Of a stretch of DNA of 64,000 bases, positions 11,427 through 24,889 are shown in pieces. Positions within the stretch are counted from its first letter, which is position 1. Each line of letters starts with the position of its first letter. Origin of the DNA: Cunninghamella blakesleeana (lineage: Eukaryota > Mucoromycota > Mucoromycetes > Mucorales > Cunninghamellaceae). The stretch lies in contig JAFCIZ010000002.1 in NCBI GenBank assembly GCA_017871115.1, forward strand, positions 2,935,501-2,999,500, in the 5' to 3' direction. The notes beneath the pieces are model-generated. The model ran no database searches and had not been told where the DNA came from. It saw nothing but the letters and a program-made list of their open reading frames with translations. A program made the position numbers and the translations under genes.

Positions 11427-14400
11427 AAAAGAATAAAATAAAATATAGTAATGATATTATTTCAGTAAAATTGCTTATTTTTCTAGTCTGCAATTTTTCT
11501 ATCATCTTACAGTTATTAGTATCCACCCCTTTGAATTTTGCAACTGATCCGCTCCTAGTTCTAGTTCGTCTTTCAAGTTCTCGCTGCTTTTGCTTTTCTA
11601 ATCTTTCCATTTTTTGTCTTCTCAATTTTATATCTGATGAGCATTTCTAATTATATGTACATCAATAAAAAAAGTATGATTTATATTGTAAATATAAGCA
11701 AAGATATTTGTAATATTAATATAGTAATAAATGATAAATTATATTACCTCCCAAGATGTTGTAAAGGTTTTAAATATTCCAAAAAATTCATCGGGAGACA
11801 TAACAGCAGGATCTTCACCATAGAACTTTACGACACTATCATAAGTTTCATTCATTCTTTCACATAAAAGGTAGACTCGGTTAAATTCAGTTGTAGCTTC
11901 TTGATAGAACTGTTCCATTACTTGACAAAACTGATCAGGTGAATCTGTTAAAGTTGGGTTTTCCTTTTGAATTTTTATTTCCTTTTCTACATTACTTAAT
12001 CCACTTTCTAGTTCCCTAAATTCATTACTAATTTCCGTACGTGATACTATATATATAATAAAAATATAATATAAGAATAAATTAGTAAAAAAAAAAGCGA
12101 AAAAAGGATTGATGTATTTTACTATGATATTTTTATTTACCTCTATATGCTTTTCCACAGTCATCCAATTCTTCCAGAAAATCAGATATTTCAGAAAAGT
12201 ATCGCTCCACCGTATCCACAATAAAATGGAGTAGAGTTGTTGATGTAGCCACATCTTTTGTATCAATAAGTCTATTAATGCTAGCAATTTTAAACCCAAA
12301 TGCTCCTCCACGATAAGTTTGACCATTCAAAAAATTACCAAGGAGTAGAATAAGATGTAAAAGTCTTTTAAAATTAATTGCACTTTTTAAAGATAACGAT
12401 GCGCCATACACAGCTGTCATTTGTTGATGTAAGTTTTGATAACGTTCTTTAAATGTAGATCTAAATAACATATTTTCAAGTCGCTCTTTTAATCTTGGAA
12501 TTTTTTTCATTTCTATACAAAATCTATCAGGTAATGATAAAGCTGATAATTCACTGGGACTTGCTGTTGTATATATTGCTAATTTTCCTGATTCTTCGGC
12601 TGTAGGTAAAAACTTTAACAAATTTGCAAGGATCTGCTCATTATCAAAAAATGAATCCATATCTAGAATTTTAGGTCTAATTTCATCAAAAGGTATCTTT
12701 TTGGTTATACTTGTGATAAATATATCTATAATAGAATGGTATTAATAAATAAACGATTGATTTTTTAAATTATGTATATATATACATATTTAAAATAAAA
12801 ATAAAAAATAAAAAAATAACTTACTTAAGTTATAAGCTTTTTTTGAATCTACAATATGTATGCGCTGAGTAGGTCTACTGGTTTCTAATTTTACTGTTGG
12901 CTTTTGGGCAAATAATTGTTCAATATTTTCAAATATACCAGCTTGAGCAAGCTGCAATTCGACCGTTTGGTCTAAAGATACCGAATTATCTGCAACGATA
13001 TCGCTTTCTAAATGGTTCCAAACAGTTGAATTAATCTTGTTGTAATTCATTTTTTCCCACTCAACAAATTTTAATTTTTGTTTAGATTGAAATGAACTCA
13101 TTTTACGATTTGTTAAATTTAAAAATGGTGGTGTAGGTGTAGTTGATCCACTTGCATTTTGAGAAAACGAATTGACCGAGAGATTATCCGAAACTGATGC
13201 TTGTAAATCTAACTCTCCACTCAATGAAATAGGTGGTGGGGGCGGAGGTGGAGGTGGTACCATGGTTGCAAATGTAGCTACTAAAAAATAAAAAATAAAA
13301 AATAAAAAATAAAATTAAAGATAATTAATAAAGATTCAGTTAGTATAGTAAATATTTAAATATGCGTAAAATAAGAATAGCAATCTAAAATAATTGGCTT
13401 ACTTTGAGGGGGTGGCGGAGGTGGTGGTGGTGGAGGTGGTGGTGGAGGAGGGGGAGGAGGGGCGAAGTTGTTTTCAGGAATGGTTGAAGAAGTTAATGAT
13501 GTTGTAGAAGCCGGTAAAGAAGTTAATGGATTGTTATCAAAGTTATTTTCAAAATCAATACCATGTAAACTAATTGTTGATTCATAAGGTGAGAGTAAAT
13601 TATTTGACGGTGTTGGAGATCGTGGTGAAAAAGCACTATCCTCTTCAAATTCAAGTGGCGAAATCAAAATATCAGTTTGTGAATTTTTCTTTCCTTCAGT
13701 TTCCCAGGGTGAAATATTTTCTTCTTGCTGCATAGAAAAAGTGTCAAAATTAACAAGCGATTTAGATTGCTGATGGCGAGAGCGTGATGTTGTAGGTTTG
13801 ACCGAATTAATATCCTTTTTATTTTCTTTAGATGCATTTTCTTTTTTAGTGTTGGTAGTTTGTGAATTTGAACGTCGCACAATGCTGCTTACTGTAGATT
13901 CAATACGTGAACGAAGTGATTGCTTGAATGATTCAGATACTATACGAGCAGAAGCTGTTTCATTGTTACTGCTGTTATTAATATCTGTATTAATATTGGT
14001 TGGTATACTGAGTGTAGGTAATGCAGAGTTACGCCTCATCTTTGTATCAGGAAATTCCATTTTTGGCTTTTTATTACTACCACGAAGTCTATGTCTCTTT
14101 GTGGTTGGTGAGCCATATTCAGTTAATTGCCGTACTGTATCATATAATCTCTTTGCTTGTGAATCCATTGCATCTAATGTGTTTTGATATTCAATTTCCA
14201 AAGCATTGAGCCGTTGTTGTAATATAACATTTGTTTGATTTGCAATACGTAATGTGCGTTCCAAAGATTCATTTTTATGCTTGAGTTGCCCAACAAGCCC
14301 GCCTAATAACAATATTTAAAAAATTATAAATATATAAATAAACATTATAACTTGTATATGTATGTGTTTGTTTATTTATTGTAATAAAAACCACTTACCA

Positions 14401-14637
14401 GCTTTAAGATCTACTTGTTCTTTTAATTGAGCTTCACGCTCTAAGGCCTTTGTAGCGAGTTCTTTAGCTTCCTGAGCTTCCTTTAGTGCAATAGTTAATT
14501 TATCATTTTCAGCAAACTTTTTAACAAGTTCATCCACTTCAATCCCATAAGCAGTTGAAAAATCATTTGGTGCACCTTTTTTATCTAGCACAATCTGATG
14601 TACAACTGATTCGATTAATTGATAATATCGATTTCTA

Positions 14638-14674
<37 letters not shown>

Positions 14675-16266
14675 ATAAAACGAAAAAAAAATGGGCAAAT
14701 GTTGCTCTTTTCCTCCAATAATATATTCTCGTTTACCTTTTATCATCGTCATACTGGATCATCAGTAAATGTTGTATTATGCTGTGGAAAAAATCATCTG
14801 CACGAGTCCCATGAATAGAATCCAATAATTTATCAAGTAGTTCTTTTGAATTACTAGTATCACTAATATCATATCCACTAAATACTAAATCATTATCACT
14901 TTCTTCCAGTTCCCAAAATTCGTCAATCCTTCGATTTAAAAGTTCATTATTAAATATAGACATTTTTTCCAATATTTGGTTTAATCCACCATGGTGAAGC
15001 TGGTTCCTTAAAGCAACACGAACTTCGGTTCCTTCAATAATTTCTGGATCCACAATTGCATTGATGAGTAAAACATTAGCTACCTAAAGATAATAAAAAT
15101 TAAAATGAAATTAAGAAACAATTTGATTATTAATTAATATATATTACTATTACTTGATTTGTATATGAATAGTATAATTATTTTAATATAAACACTTACT
15201 GAAAACTCCAAGAGAAGAGAATCTGGATTTTTTGTACCATCTGTTAATATTAAATCTTTGCTTACACCGACCATCGAACCCATCTTTCCTCTACCATCAA
15301 GTGCTCTTTCTACTGAGTGAAGCCATGCATCAAATCTACCATATTCTTCACCACTATATTCTCTGAGTAACTCCATTCCTTGTAAAACTTTTGAATGTCC
15401 TGAAGGTATATCACAATAACATAAAAAGGTTAAAGTATCACAGGCCATTTTTCTTGCCGGAACAAATGGCGATAACATTGATAAAACTAAATGATTTATA
15501 CATTGAGATCCATCCAAAGCATCTTGGATACCATACTATGAATATCATATTAAAAAAAAGGTAAGTGAACATATTAGAAAATCACAATAATCATTATAAA
15601 AAAAATAAAAAATAAAAAGGCAAGCCATTCATCTTACCACATTATTCATCATTGTTTTAAGGCATTTAATTAATCCTAACTCTAATTGACATATTTGTTG
15701 ATCTCTATAATATTATTTGAAAAATATGAAACGTAAATATCAACTTCAATCTGTGTCATTTTATTTCATTTTTATTTCATTCAAAGCATTGATTACCTAT
15801 TAGGATTTTTATTTATAGCTGCAAGTTCATTGGAAATTATCTGCATGCCACGCTCTTCTATAAATTTACGCACCCATCTAATAAACCAATAGAATAAAAT
15901 TATTTATTAATAACTTTAAGTATTATTATTATTACCATATTATTATTATTTTGTTTTTTGGTTATCAAAAGAAATTATTACCCAATAGGCATATTTTGTA
16001 ATTGATGTCCGACATCTGAAACAAGTTCAAGAGTAAGCTTTTTATTTGGATCCAGGAACAAATCAATATAGTAAGTTGGTGATCGACGTTTAGGTTCTTG
16101 AGGAGAAGACCGATTTTTATTTTTAAGTTTTTTCTTATTAGTTTTTTTATTCATCATAGATCCAAGTTTTGTAAACTGAGTTTCATTACAAAGAAGCCAC
16201 CACTTTGTGTCAACAGGAAAATTTGGTGTAATATCAATCAAATCAAGCTCCAGTCGTTTCTACAAA

Positions 16267-16297
<31 letters not shown>

Positions 16298-16683
16298 CTA
16301 AACCTATTTATTTATTTATTTTTATTCCTATTCCTATTTATTTATCTATTTACAGCAGCAGCATCGAATTGTTTTTCAATTTCTTGATCGGAAGGTCTTT
16401 CTGGAGTTTCAGGACGCAAAGTATTTATATTCCGTCTAAGTGTTAGATAAGGGAGATCTTGTGTTTCATGTTCTGTATTGTCTGCATCATCCTTAAAATC
16501 GTTTAACGAAGTTGAGAAATTTGTTGCAGTACCTTGAATTGTTGATGATAAGTTAGGTTGAGCTATTGAGGATTTGGTTGGTTTAGATAAAAGATGAGGA
16601 GGTCGATATTGTGTAGACAAGGAATTTACAGAAGCACTACGTTTCCGTAGTGTTGATGTTTTTATATGACGATGTCCACTCAT
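10699..16683 (-). CDS. Diaphanous-related formin (Bni1-like)
   Basis: Rho-activated nucleator of unbranched actin filaments, working in polarised growth and cytokinesis. Fourteen exons join in frame: 16354-16683, 15982-16259, 15797-15877, 15638-15704, 15200-15535, 14737-15083, 14399-14634, 13403-14302, 12825-13280, 12141-12725, 11748-12046, 11511-11646, 11026-11390, 10699-10929. They give 1548 residues. Order: GTPase-binding/FH3 region at about 95-480 (QNMPIGWVRKFIEERGMQ), a coiled coil from about 560, FH1 with two polyproline runs split by an intron (residues about 840-875), FH2 at about 920-1345 (KFVEWEKMNYNKI, LKFLPTAEESGKL, LLGNFLNGQTYRGGAFGFK), and a DAD at about 1358-1380 (SIMDSLMDKLRKG followed by a basic RRRGERRRQR). 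FH3 plus DAD implies autoinhibition relieved by Rho GTPase. It shares a 740-base divergent promoter with CPA2. Confidence 0.95.
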
Positions 16684-17423
16684 AATTTATAAATTCATGC
16701 CATTCAAATAATATATCAAATAAATTACAAAAAAAAAGAAAGAGGATCAAAAAGAAAAGATAAAAAAAATTGTACTAATAATAATAAATAAATAAAAAAG
16801 AATTTACTGGAAAGAAAAATAAAAAAGCATAACATAGTTTTTTTTTAAAAAAAAAAAAATGCGGTGCTTAAAAAATTAAAAGAAATAGGCTGGTGGTATT
16901 CCTTTTTTGAAACTATTTTTCTATGTGCTTGTCAGAATTTAAGTTTTGTTATTAAAAAATGTTCAATTTTTTATAATAGAATCCATATTTTTTGAAAAAT
17001 ATACAAATTAATATAATAAAAAAAAAATTACCAATAAAAATGAAGAAAATATTTTTTTAATATTTAGATGCTGATGATGAAAAAAAAATACAACGGAGAT
17101 CAAAAACCCGATGACTCAATTTTTAGTCACTTTTTTGTTTTAAATAGAGTAAATTTTTTTTTCCTATATTTTTTTTTCTTTCTCTTTTATTTTCACTTTT
17201 TTATTTTTTTCTCGTTAAAAATATTCATACATTTAAATAAACTTGTGTTTATTTTATTTTATTATATCAATTTGTTTTTTATTATTTATTTAAAAAAAAC
17301 AAATTAAAAAAAACTCTCTCTTCCTGCCTATTTTTACATGAATTGTGGTTTTTACTTGATCACCACTGGTTTGCTTGCATTCGACAAAACATATATTGAC
17401 AATATTCTTATTAAGTGAAAAAA
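16684..17423. promoter_or_regulatory. Divergent promoter region between formin and CPA2
   Basis: 740 bases separate two head-to-head start codons. The sequence is AT-rich with long pyrimidine runs on the plus strand (17155-17215) and a short CTCTCTCTTCC tract at 17314-17324, likely near the CPA2 transcription start. The segment from 17325 to 17415 is less AT-rich and holds the upstream ORF described separately. Nothing shows that the two genes are co-regulated. Confidence 0.5.
17338..17418 (+). promoter_or_regulatory. Upstream ORF of 26 codons ahead of CPA2
   Basis: An ATG at 17338 opens a frame of 26 codons (MNCGFYLITTGLLAFDKTYI, then DNILIK) ending in TGA at 17416-17418, only five bases before the CPA2 start at 17424 and in a different frame. 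Fungal arginine-specific CPS small-subunit genes carry an arginine attenuator peptide of 24-25 codons. This one is similar in size and place but lacks the conserved Asp-Tyr...Asp-His...Trp pattern and sits on the large-subunit gene. Whether it lies inside the transcript is not known. Confidence 0.45.
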
Positions 17424-20400
17424 ATGTATAATCGACTTTCTACTCAATTACAACGTAATATTAAACCTTCTTTGGTTTCACGCGCCACTTTTACTTCTTC
17501 TTCTCGTGTCTCTCATCAAAAACATACAAGTTTTATTCTTCCTTCTGTCACTCGTCTTACAAAATTATCTACGCCTAATAAGGCAACTCCTCTTGGTACT
17601 TCCATTCGTCTTTTTTCCTCCTCTATTGTTTCCCATTCTTCTGTTCGTGATGGTAATGCTGTAAAGGTATCTGAAGAAATTTTAGGTGATATTCCTTTAG
17701 TGGATGTGAAAAAAGTCCTTGTTGTTGGTTCTGGTGGTCTTAGCATTGGTCAGGCTGGTGAATTTGATTACTCAGGTAAAATTTAGCATAATAGTTTAAA
17801 AATCGCCTATTTAACTTTTTATCTCCTATTCATTTCTTATTTCTTATTTTATTTATTTATTTATTTATTTATTTATTGATATAGGTTCTCAAGCTATTAA
17901 AGCTTTACGTGAATCCAATGTTCAAACTGTACTTGTCAATCCCAATATTGCCACTATTCAAACATCCCATTCATTAGCTGATCAAGTCTATTTCTTACCT
18001 GTCACACCTGAATACCTTACTCATATTTTAGAACGTGAACGTCCTGATGGTATTCTTCTTACTTTTGGTGGTCAAACTGCTTTGAATTGCGGTATTCAAC
18101 TTGACAGAATGGGTGTACTTGATCGTCTTGGTATTAAAGTTCTTGGTACCCCTATTCAAACTTTAGTTACATCTGAAGATCGTGACTTGTTTGTTAAAGC
18201 TCTTAATGGTAAAATAACATTCATAATAATAATAATAATATAATATTTATTTTGTTTTATTTTTCTCATTATTTTTATTTTATTTATTTATTTTTTTAAA
18301 AAAAAAAGAAATCGACATTCCCGCCGCTCAATCAACTGCCGTTAATTCCGTGGATGAAGCTTTAAAGGCTGCTGGTGATATCGGTTATCCTGTTATTGTT
18401 CGTTCTGCTTTCTCGCTCGGTGGTCTTGGATCTGGTTTTGCATCCAATGAAGCAGAATTACGTTCTCTTGCCACTAAATCATTATCTTTAACACCTCAAT
18501 TATTAGTTGAAAAATCAATGAAGGGATGGAAAGAAGTTGAATACGAAGTCGTTCGTGATGCCGCCAATAACTGTATTACTGTATGTAATATGGAAAACTT
18601 TGATCCTCTTGGCATCCACACTGGTGAATCCATTGTTGTTGCTCCTTCTCAAACTTTAAGTGATGAAGAATATCATATGCTTCGTACTGCTGCTATCAAG
18701 ATTATTCGTCATTTAGGCGTTGTTGGTGAATGTAATGTTCAATATGCTTTGAATCCTGAAAGTTTAGAATATAAGGTTATTGAAGTAAATGCTCGTCTCA
18801 GTAGATCTAGGTAATTATATATAATAATAATGTGGATGATAAAAATATGAAGGGTAATAATAAATAAATAAGGGTGATTTTTGATATTAATACTATCTTT
18901 TTGTCTTTTATTTTATTTAGTGCTCTTGCTTCTAAAGCTACTGGTTACCCTCTTGCTTTTATTGCTGCAAAGATCGCTTTGGGCCATACACTTCCTAGTT
19001 TACAAAATGCTGTTACAAAGACAACCACTGCCTGTTTTGAACCTTCTTTAGATTATATTGTAACAAAAATTCCTAGATGGGATTTAGGTAAATTCCAATA
19101 TGTTGATCGTCATATCGGTTCTTCAATGAAATCTGTCGGTGAAGTCATGGCTATTGGTCGCACATGGGAAGAAAGTTTACAAAAGGCTATTCGTCAAGTT
19201 GATCCTAATTGGCAAGGTTTTGAACCTCTTTCTACACCTTTCAAAGATGTAGATGACGTATTAACCGATCCTACTGATCGTCGTCTCTTTGCTATTGGTC
19301 AAGTAATGCTCTCTGAAGATAAAGCCATTCGTGAAAAGTACACTGTTGATCATTTACACAATTTAACAAAGATTGACAAATGGTTCTTGCATAAACTTCA
19401 AAATATTGCTAATGTACATCATAAACTTGTTGAATCAAAAGGTGTTGATTTGGAATCTGTCCCTATTGATTTAATTCACACCGCCAAAAAGACTGGTTTC
19501 TCTGATGTAAAGATGGCTAAATTATTAGGTGTTGAAGAATTAGCTGTTCGTGAATATAGAAAAAAGCATGCTATCACTCCCTTTGTCAAACGAATTGACA
19601 CTTTAGCTGCTGAATTCCCCGCCCATACTAATTACTTGTATACTAGTTACAATGCTACCTCTGATGATGTCACTTTTGATGATAAAGGTACCATGGTTCT
19701 TGGTTCAGGTGTTTATCGTATTGGGTCATCTGTAGAATTTGATTGGTGTGGTGTTTCATGTATTCGTGGTCTTCGTGATGTAGGTGAAAAGACTGTGATG
19801 GTAAATTACAATCCTGAAACTGTTTCCACCGATTTTGATGAATGTGATCGTCTCTACTTTGAAGAACTCAGTTTTGAACGTGTAATGGACATTGCTGAAA
19901 AAGAAGATGCTAAAGGTGTTGTTGTTAGTGTTGGTGGTCAATTACCTCAAAATATTGCTTTGAAATTACATGACAATAATATTAATGTATTAGGTACTTC
20001 ACCAAAAATGATTGATGCTGCTGAAGATCGTTTCCAATTCTCTAAGATGCTTGATAAGATAGGCGTAGATCAACCTGCATGGAAGGAATTAACTAATGTG
20101 GATGAAGCTTATCAATTTGCTGAAAAGGTAGGCTATCCTGTTTTAGTCCGCCCTTCTTATGTGTTATCTGGTGCCGCTATGAATGTTGCTTATACACCAG
20201 AAGCTTTAGCAAAGAATCTTAGTGATGCTGCTGATGTTTCACCTTTACACCCTGTTGTTATTACTAAATTTATCCAAGGTGCTCAAGAAATTGATGTAGA
20301 TGCTGTTGCTCACAATGGTCAAGTGCTTGTTCATGCTGTATCCGAACATGTTGAAAATGCTGGTGTTCACTCTGGTGATGCTACTTTAATTCTTCCTCCT

Positions 20401-21303
20401 CGTGATCTTGATCCTAATGTAATGGATCGTCTTAAAGATATTGCTGATCGCGTTGCTAAAGCCTTTGAAATTACAGGTCCCTTCAATATGCAAGTCATTA
20501 AACAAGATCTTGAAAATCAAACTGCTCTTAAAGTTATTGAATGTAATTTACGTGCCTCTCGTTCATTCCCATTCGTTTCTAAAGTACTTGGTGTAAACTT
20601 TATTGATGTCGCCACACGTGCTTTAGCTGGTAAAAACATTCCTGAACCTGTTGATTTAATGAAAAAAGAATATGATTATCAAGCTATCAAGGTACCACAA
20701 TTTTCATGGACTCGTTTACAAGGTGCTGATCCTTTCTTGGGTGTTGAAATGGCTTCTACTGGTGAAGTTGCCTGTTTTGGTAAAGATAAATATGAAGCTT
20801 ATTGGGCATCCATTCAATCCACTCAAAACTTCCGTATTCCTACCTCTGGTGCCGGTGTTTTGATTGGTGGTGATGAAGTAACTGATTTGAATGATTATAT
20901 TCACATTGCTAAAGTATTCCACAATGATATGGGTCATCCTATCTTTGTACCTACTGAACAAGATCAAAAACTTCTTAAAGAAAAGGCTAATATTTCTTCA
21001 ACTGTCCTTCCTGTTGCTAAAGTTGCTGACAACAAACGTGAATTAAATGCTCTCTTTAAAGAAAATAATGTTGATTTCGTTATGCATTTGGCCAAGATCC
21101 GTGCTCCTGATCAATATGATGAAGGTTATATCTGTCGTCGTGCTGCTGTTGATTTCGGTATTCCATTATTAAATGACTCTAAAGTAGCCCGTCTCTTTGC
21201 TGATTCTTACGCTAAGAAATCTGCTGAATTAGCTAATCTTAAACCTGGTGAACTCCCAAGTGAAATTAAACGATGGAGTGATTTTGTAGCTACTAAAATT
21301 TAA
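17424..21303 (+). CDS. CPA2: Carbamoyl-phosphate synthase, arginine-specific, large subunit (mitochondrial)
   Basis: Makes carbamoyl phosphate from bicarbonate, two ATP and ammonia supplied by the CPA1 glutaminase subunit, for arginine synthesis. Four in-frame exons (17424-17775, 17885-18208, 18309-18810, 18921-21303) encode 1186 residues. Residues 1-75 are basic and Ser/Thr-rich without acidic residues early on, a typical mitochondrial presequence. Then come the N-terminal synthetase half ([23 protein letters not shown]-grasp [29 protein letters not shown]), the homologous second half ([50 protein letters not shown]) and an MGS-like C-terminal domain. It is not fused to a glutaminase or to aspartate transcarbamoylase, so it is not the pyrimidine enzyme. 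The start at 17424 is the first ATG after the upstream ORF. Confidence 0.97.
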
Positions 21304-21443
21304 TTTTTAAATTTTACATTACTTTTTTTTAATGCATAATATATATATATTAGACTTGACAAAAAATTTCATTTTAATTCATTAATAAATAATAAACTTT
21401 CATTTTTAAATTTTTATTGTCGTTTATTATAATTTTCTATATA

Positions 21444-21641
21444 TTGGCTGATTTATTTAAAGGTTTATTATATTCAAGAAAAAATTAATTTTTCTCCATA
21501 AGTAATAATTCAATTTACTTGAAATTATGACAGCCCATAAATACGACCATTGTCTACGTTAATATATAAAGACTTCCCTGTATATAAGGTTTTCATTTGT
21601 AATGCTTAGATTGAATAAATACCTTTAAATAAATCAGCCAA
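21444..21641. mobile_element. MITE-like element with 21-bp perfect terminal inverted repeats
   Basis: TTGGCTGATTTATTTAAAGG(T) at 21444-21464 is exactly the reverse complement of 21621-21641, with 157 bases between. The arms do not form a simple terminator hairpin and the spacer is non-coding. Size and structure fit a miniature inverted-repeat element between CPA2 and RPAP1. I see no clear target-site duplication, so a non-transposon origin remains possible. Confidence 0.55.
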
Positions 21642-21900
21642 GGCTATTTTATGAAAATTGGCTCACTTGTAGGGAATGATAATGTTACTGTAAAATTAAA
21701 CTATCAAATGAGCTGACCTAGTATCTAAAGAGTTAATTTGATTTTAAACTCGTATACCTATTATAATATAAAATGGCGGCGGTGAAAAAAAAAAAATGTA
21801 GGTAAAAAAATTATTAAAAGGTCCGCCTTTTTTTCTCTTTTTCATTTTTATTTTTCTAAAAATCTTAGTAATAACTTTACTTTATTTTACATATATATAA

Positions 21901-24849
21901 ATGAAGTCTTCGCTACGATCAAAATTACAAGATGAAGATGAGGATCTTGAACTATTACAACAAAAATTTTTTGAAACAAATCAACCACCTTCAGCTACTG
22001 TAACACGGAAAGCTCCTCCTTCTTTTTCTTCCTCTTCCTCTAATAAAAAGCAAAGTTTATTTGCTCAAAGACGTGCTGCTGCTGCTGCTGCTGCTGCTAC
22101 TCCTACTAAAACTAAAACTATTTTAGATCTTGCTCAAGAACCTGACACTTTAAAGTAAGAAATAAATATAACATAAAGTAAACATATAATAGTAAATAAT
22201 AATGAAAAGAATAGCTTGTTGACATGAATTTTTTATTATTATTATTTTATTTATAGATCTGACATGCCTACTTTAGAGTCTTCAACAACTTCTCACAATG
22301 AATATACAACCATGCCATCTTTAGAAGCATCAACAATGCCCTTGCTTGAGTCTGTTGATACACCTTTATCTGAAAAAATAGTAGAAAAAAACTCAATAGA
22401 TAATATAGAATATGAGCCAGTCATGGATCCGCACCCTGAACCTTATACACCCGCTACAAAAAAAATATTGGATTTGACATCAATGTTAGGAAGTGTTTTG
22501 GGACAAGTAAAGGAGCATACAGTTGAAAATGTCACTGCACCAACACTTCCAATACAACAACAAGGTTTTCCACAACCAAAACATCGTAGTATATTTAAAC
22601 AAACTAGAATGAAACCATCTACTTCAGCTATTAAGGAAAATAATGATAGTAAAAACAAGGATGATAATGAAGTAGCATTTACTACTTCTCTAACAAATGG
22701 TATAGAAGAAGAAAACAACCAACGAATAGCTACGATGTCTGAAGAAGAAATTAATAATGCTCGTGAAGAAATTCTAGGTACTCTTAGTCAAGAATCTATA
22801 GCCTTTTTACAAAAATTAAAAAACAACAAGGGATCAACTTTATCAAAAGAACAACAGCATAAGAAGGATAATGATAACAATACCATTACAACAAGAACAA
22901 CGACAACTGCTAATACTAACATTAATAACAATACTAATAATAATACTAACACTAACACTACTCAGCATATTATTAAAGAAGACAATGACGACGATGATGA
23001 TAATGATTTATTAAAAATGAAAGAAAAATACTTTGCAAATGTTCCACTGGAAAATGATAAATTAGCATGGATGGATGATCGTTTCAAAACACCCGTTAAT
23101 AGTAATAGCACTAAGAATGAAATTACAGAAGATGAAGTTAAAATGGACCCAATATATAGACAACTTCGTTTTGATCTTCACGGAAAAGTAGTAGATCAAA
23201 ATGACCTTGCAAAAAAACAACAACAAGAATTACACCATCATGGGGATCAGCCTGATTTAGCTGGATATACCTTAGCGGAATTGTTTTATTTAGTACGGAG
23301 TCAAGTTCCCTCTCAACGTGCACTTGTTCTTAATTGTCTGACTAAAATTTTGGAAACAGCAAAAAGAGATAAAACTGATCCACAAAATCAATCTATACTT
23401 CATGTTTTCCACCGACGTGATGTAGCAGCAACCCTCTATATTCGTTCTGCTTTGGATGATCGTCATTTAGTAGTTATTATAAGTGCTATTAAAGCTCTAC
23501 TTTCACTAGTAACTGTAGACACAGACGATGATAGTGATGCTCATGAAATGAATTTATTGAATAATGATATATACAATAATAACTTGATGAAATTCAATAC
23601 TTTACTTGGCCATATAGCACAACCATCATATCAATTAAATTATCCAACGACTACTACAAAAGAATGGGTCAAGCAATTTAAAGACAACAATAATACAACA
23701 GAATCAAATGATGCAGAACTTGCTGAAAAGGATATAATGGAAGCATTATTAAAAATGGATCTTCTTGCACGCTTCCATTATCTGATGGCTACAGATAGTG
23801 AATTAAGAGCATCAGAAAAATCCATGAACCAGCTCATAGAAATATTAACCATCCTAGCCAAAACCAAAGGAATGGCTGTTTGTGAAGACATTATGGAAAG
23901 TAATGTATTGGAACTTGCCTTGACCTTAATAGATGATACTACAGCATCCTCTTCTTCTCCACTTCAACGATTTTATGTATTAAGACTCCTATTTACAGTA
24001 GTACAAGGAAGTAAAAAAGCGGCATTGACTTTGAAAGATAAAATAACGACACTCATTTTACCTTGGTTGGCAATCTCCCCCGTTAACCATCAAGAATTTC
24101 AAGTCCAAATTGAATGCATAAAGATTCTTAGAATACTATCTTGTTATGGAATAGTTTTACCAACCTTACAAGATTTACAAGATATTATTATGGAGTGGTT
24201 ACGTGTGACTTTAAATGATATCTCAACTGGTAAAAATGACACGATGGTCTCTTCTGATTATTCAGATAGAGCAGCAACAGTGATATATGTATTAGAAGCA
24301 TTACTGCATGCAGCTGCTGATCCACACAGAACCGTACCGGCACATGCAATTGACTGGCATCAACCAACAGCTTACCTACCTTTAATTACATTATTATTGA
24401 AGCAAATAGAAGCATCATCATCATCACTAACATCAACACATAGCATTATGTTGCATGGCAGTTGTTTAAGTTATATATCAACATGGATGTCTTATATAGA
24501 GAAATTCCCACATGATATTGATAAACCAATACAAGAGATATGGAGCATCTTGCAACCAAAAACAACAATACAAATAAATAATCATAAGGAACGATCGAGT
24601 CACTGGATTTTAAGATATATGCAAGTATGGTATTATTTTATGAATATAGATAAACTAAAAATATTCAATTCGACACCAACATCAACATTACCAGGGTTGA
24701 ATCCAGCTAAAATTCATGAAGAAGCCACTATATATTTTAAATCATTATATGATTTGGTACTAAGTGCTACCAAACAAAATGATATTTATGGACGAATGGT
24801 CTTTTACTTGTGGTACAAAACAACAGCGGATGATACTGATATGAATAGA

Positions 24850-24889
<40 letters not shown>

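Noticed and set aside
17338..17418. Canonical arginine attenuator peptide
   Set aside because: The peptide lacks the conserved Asp-Tyr/Asp-His/Trp residues and precedes the large, not the small, CPS subunit. Kept only as an uncharacterised upstream ORF.
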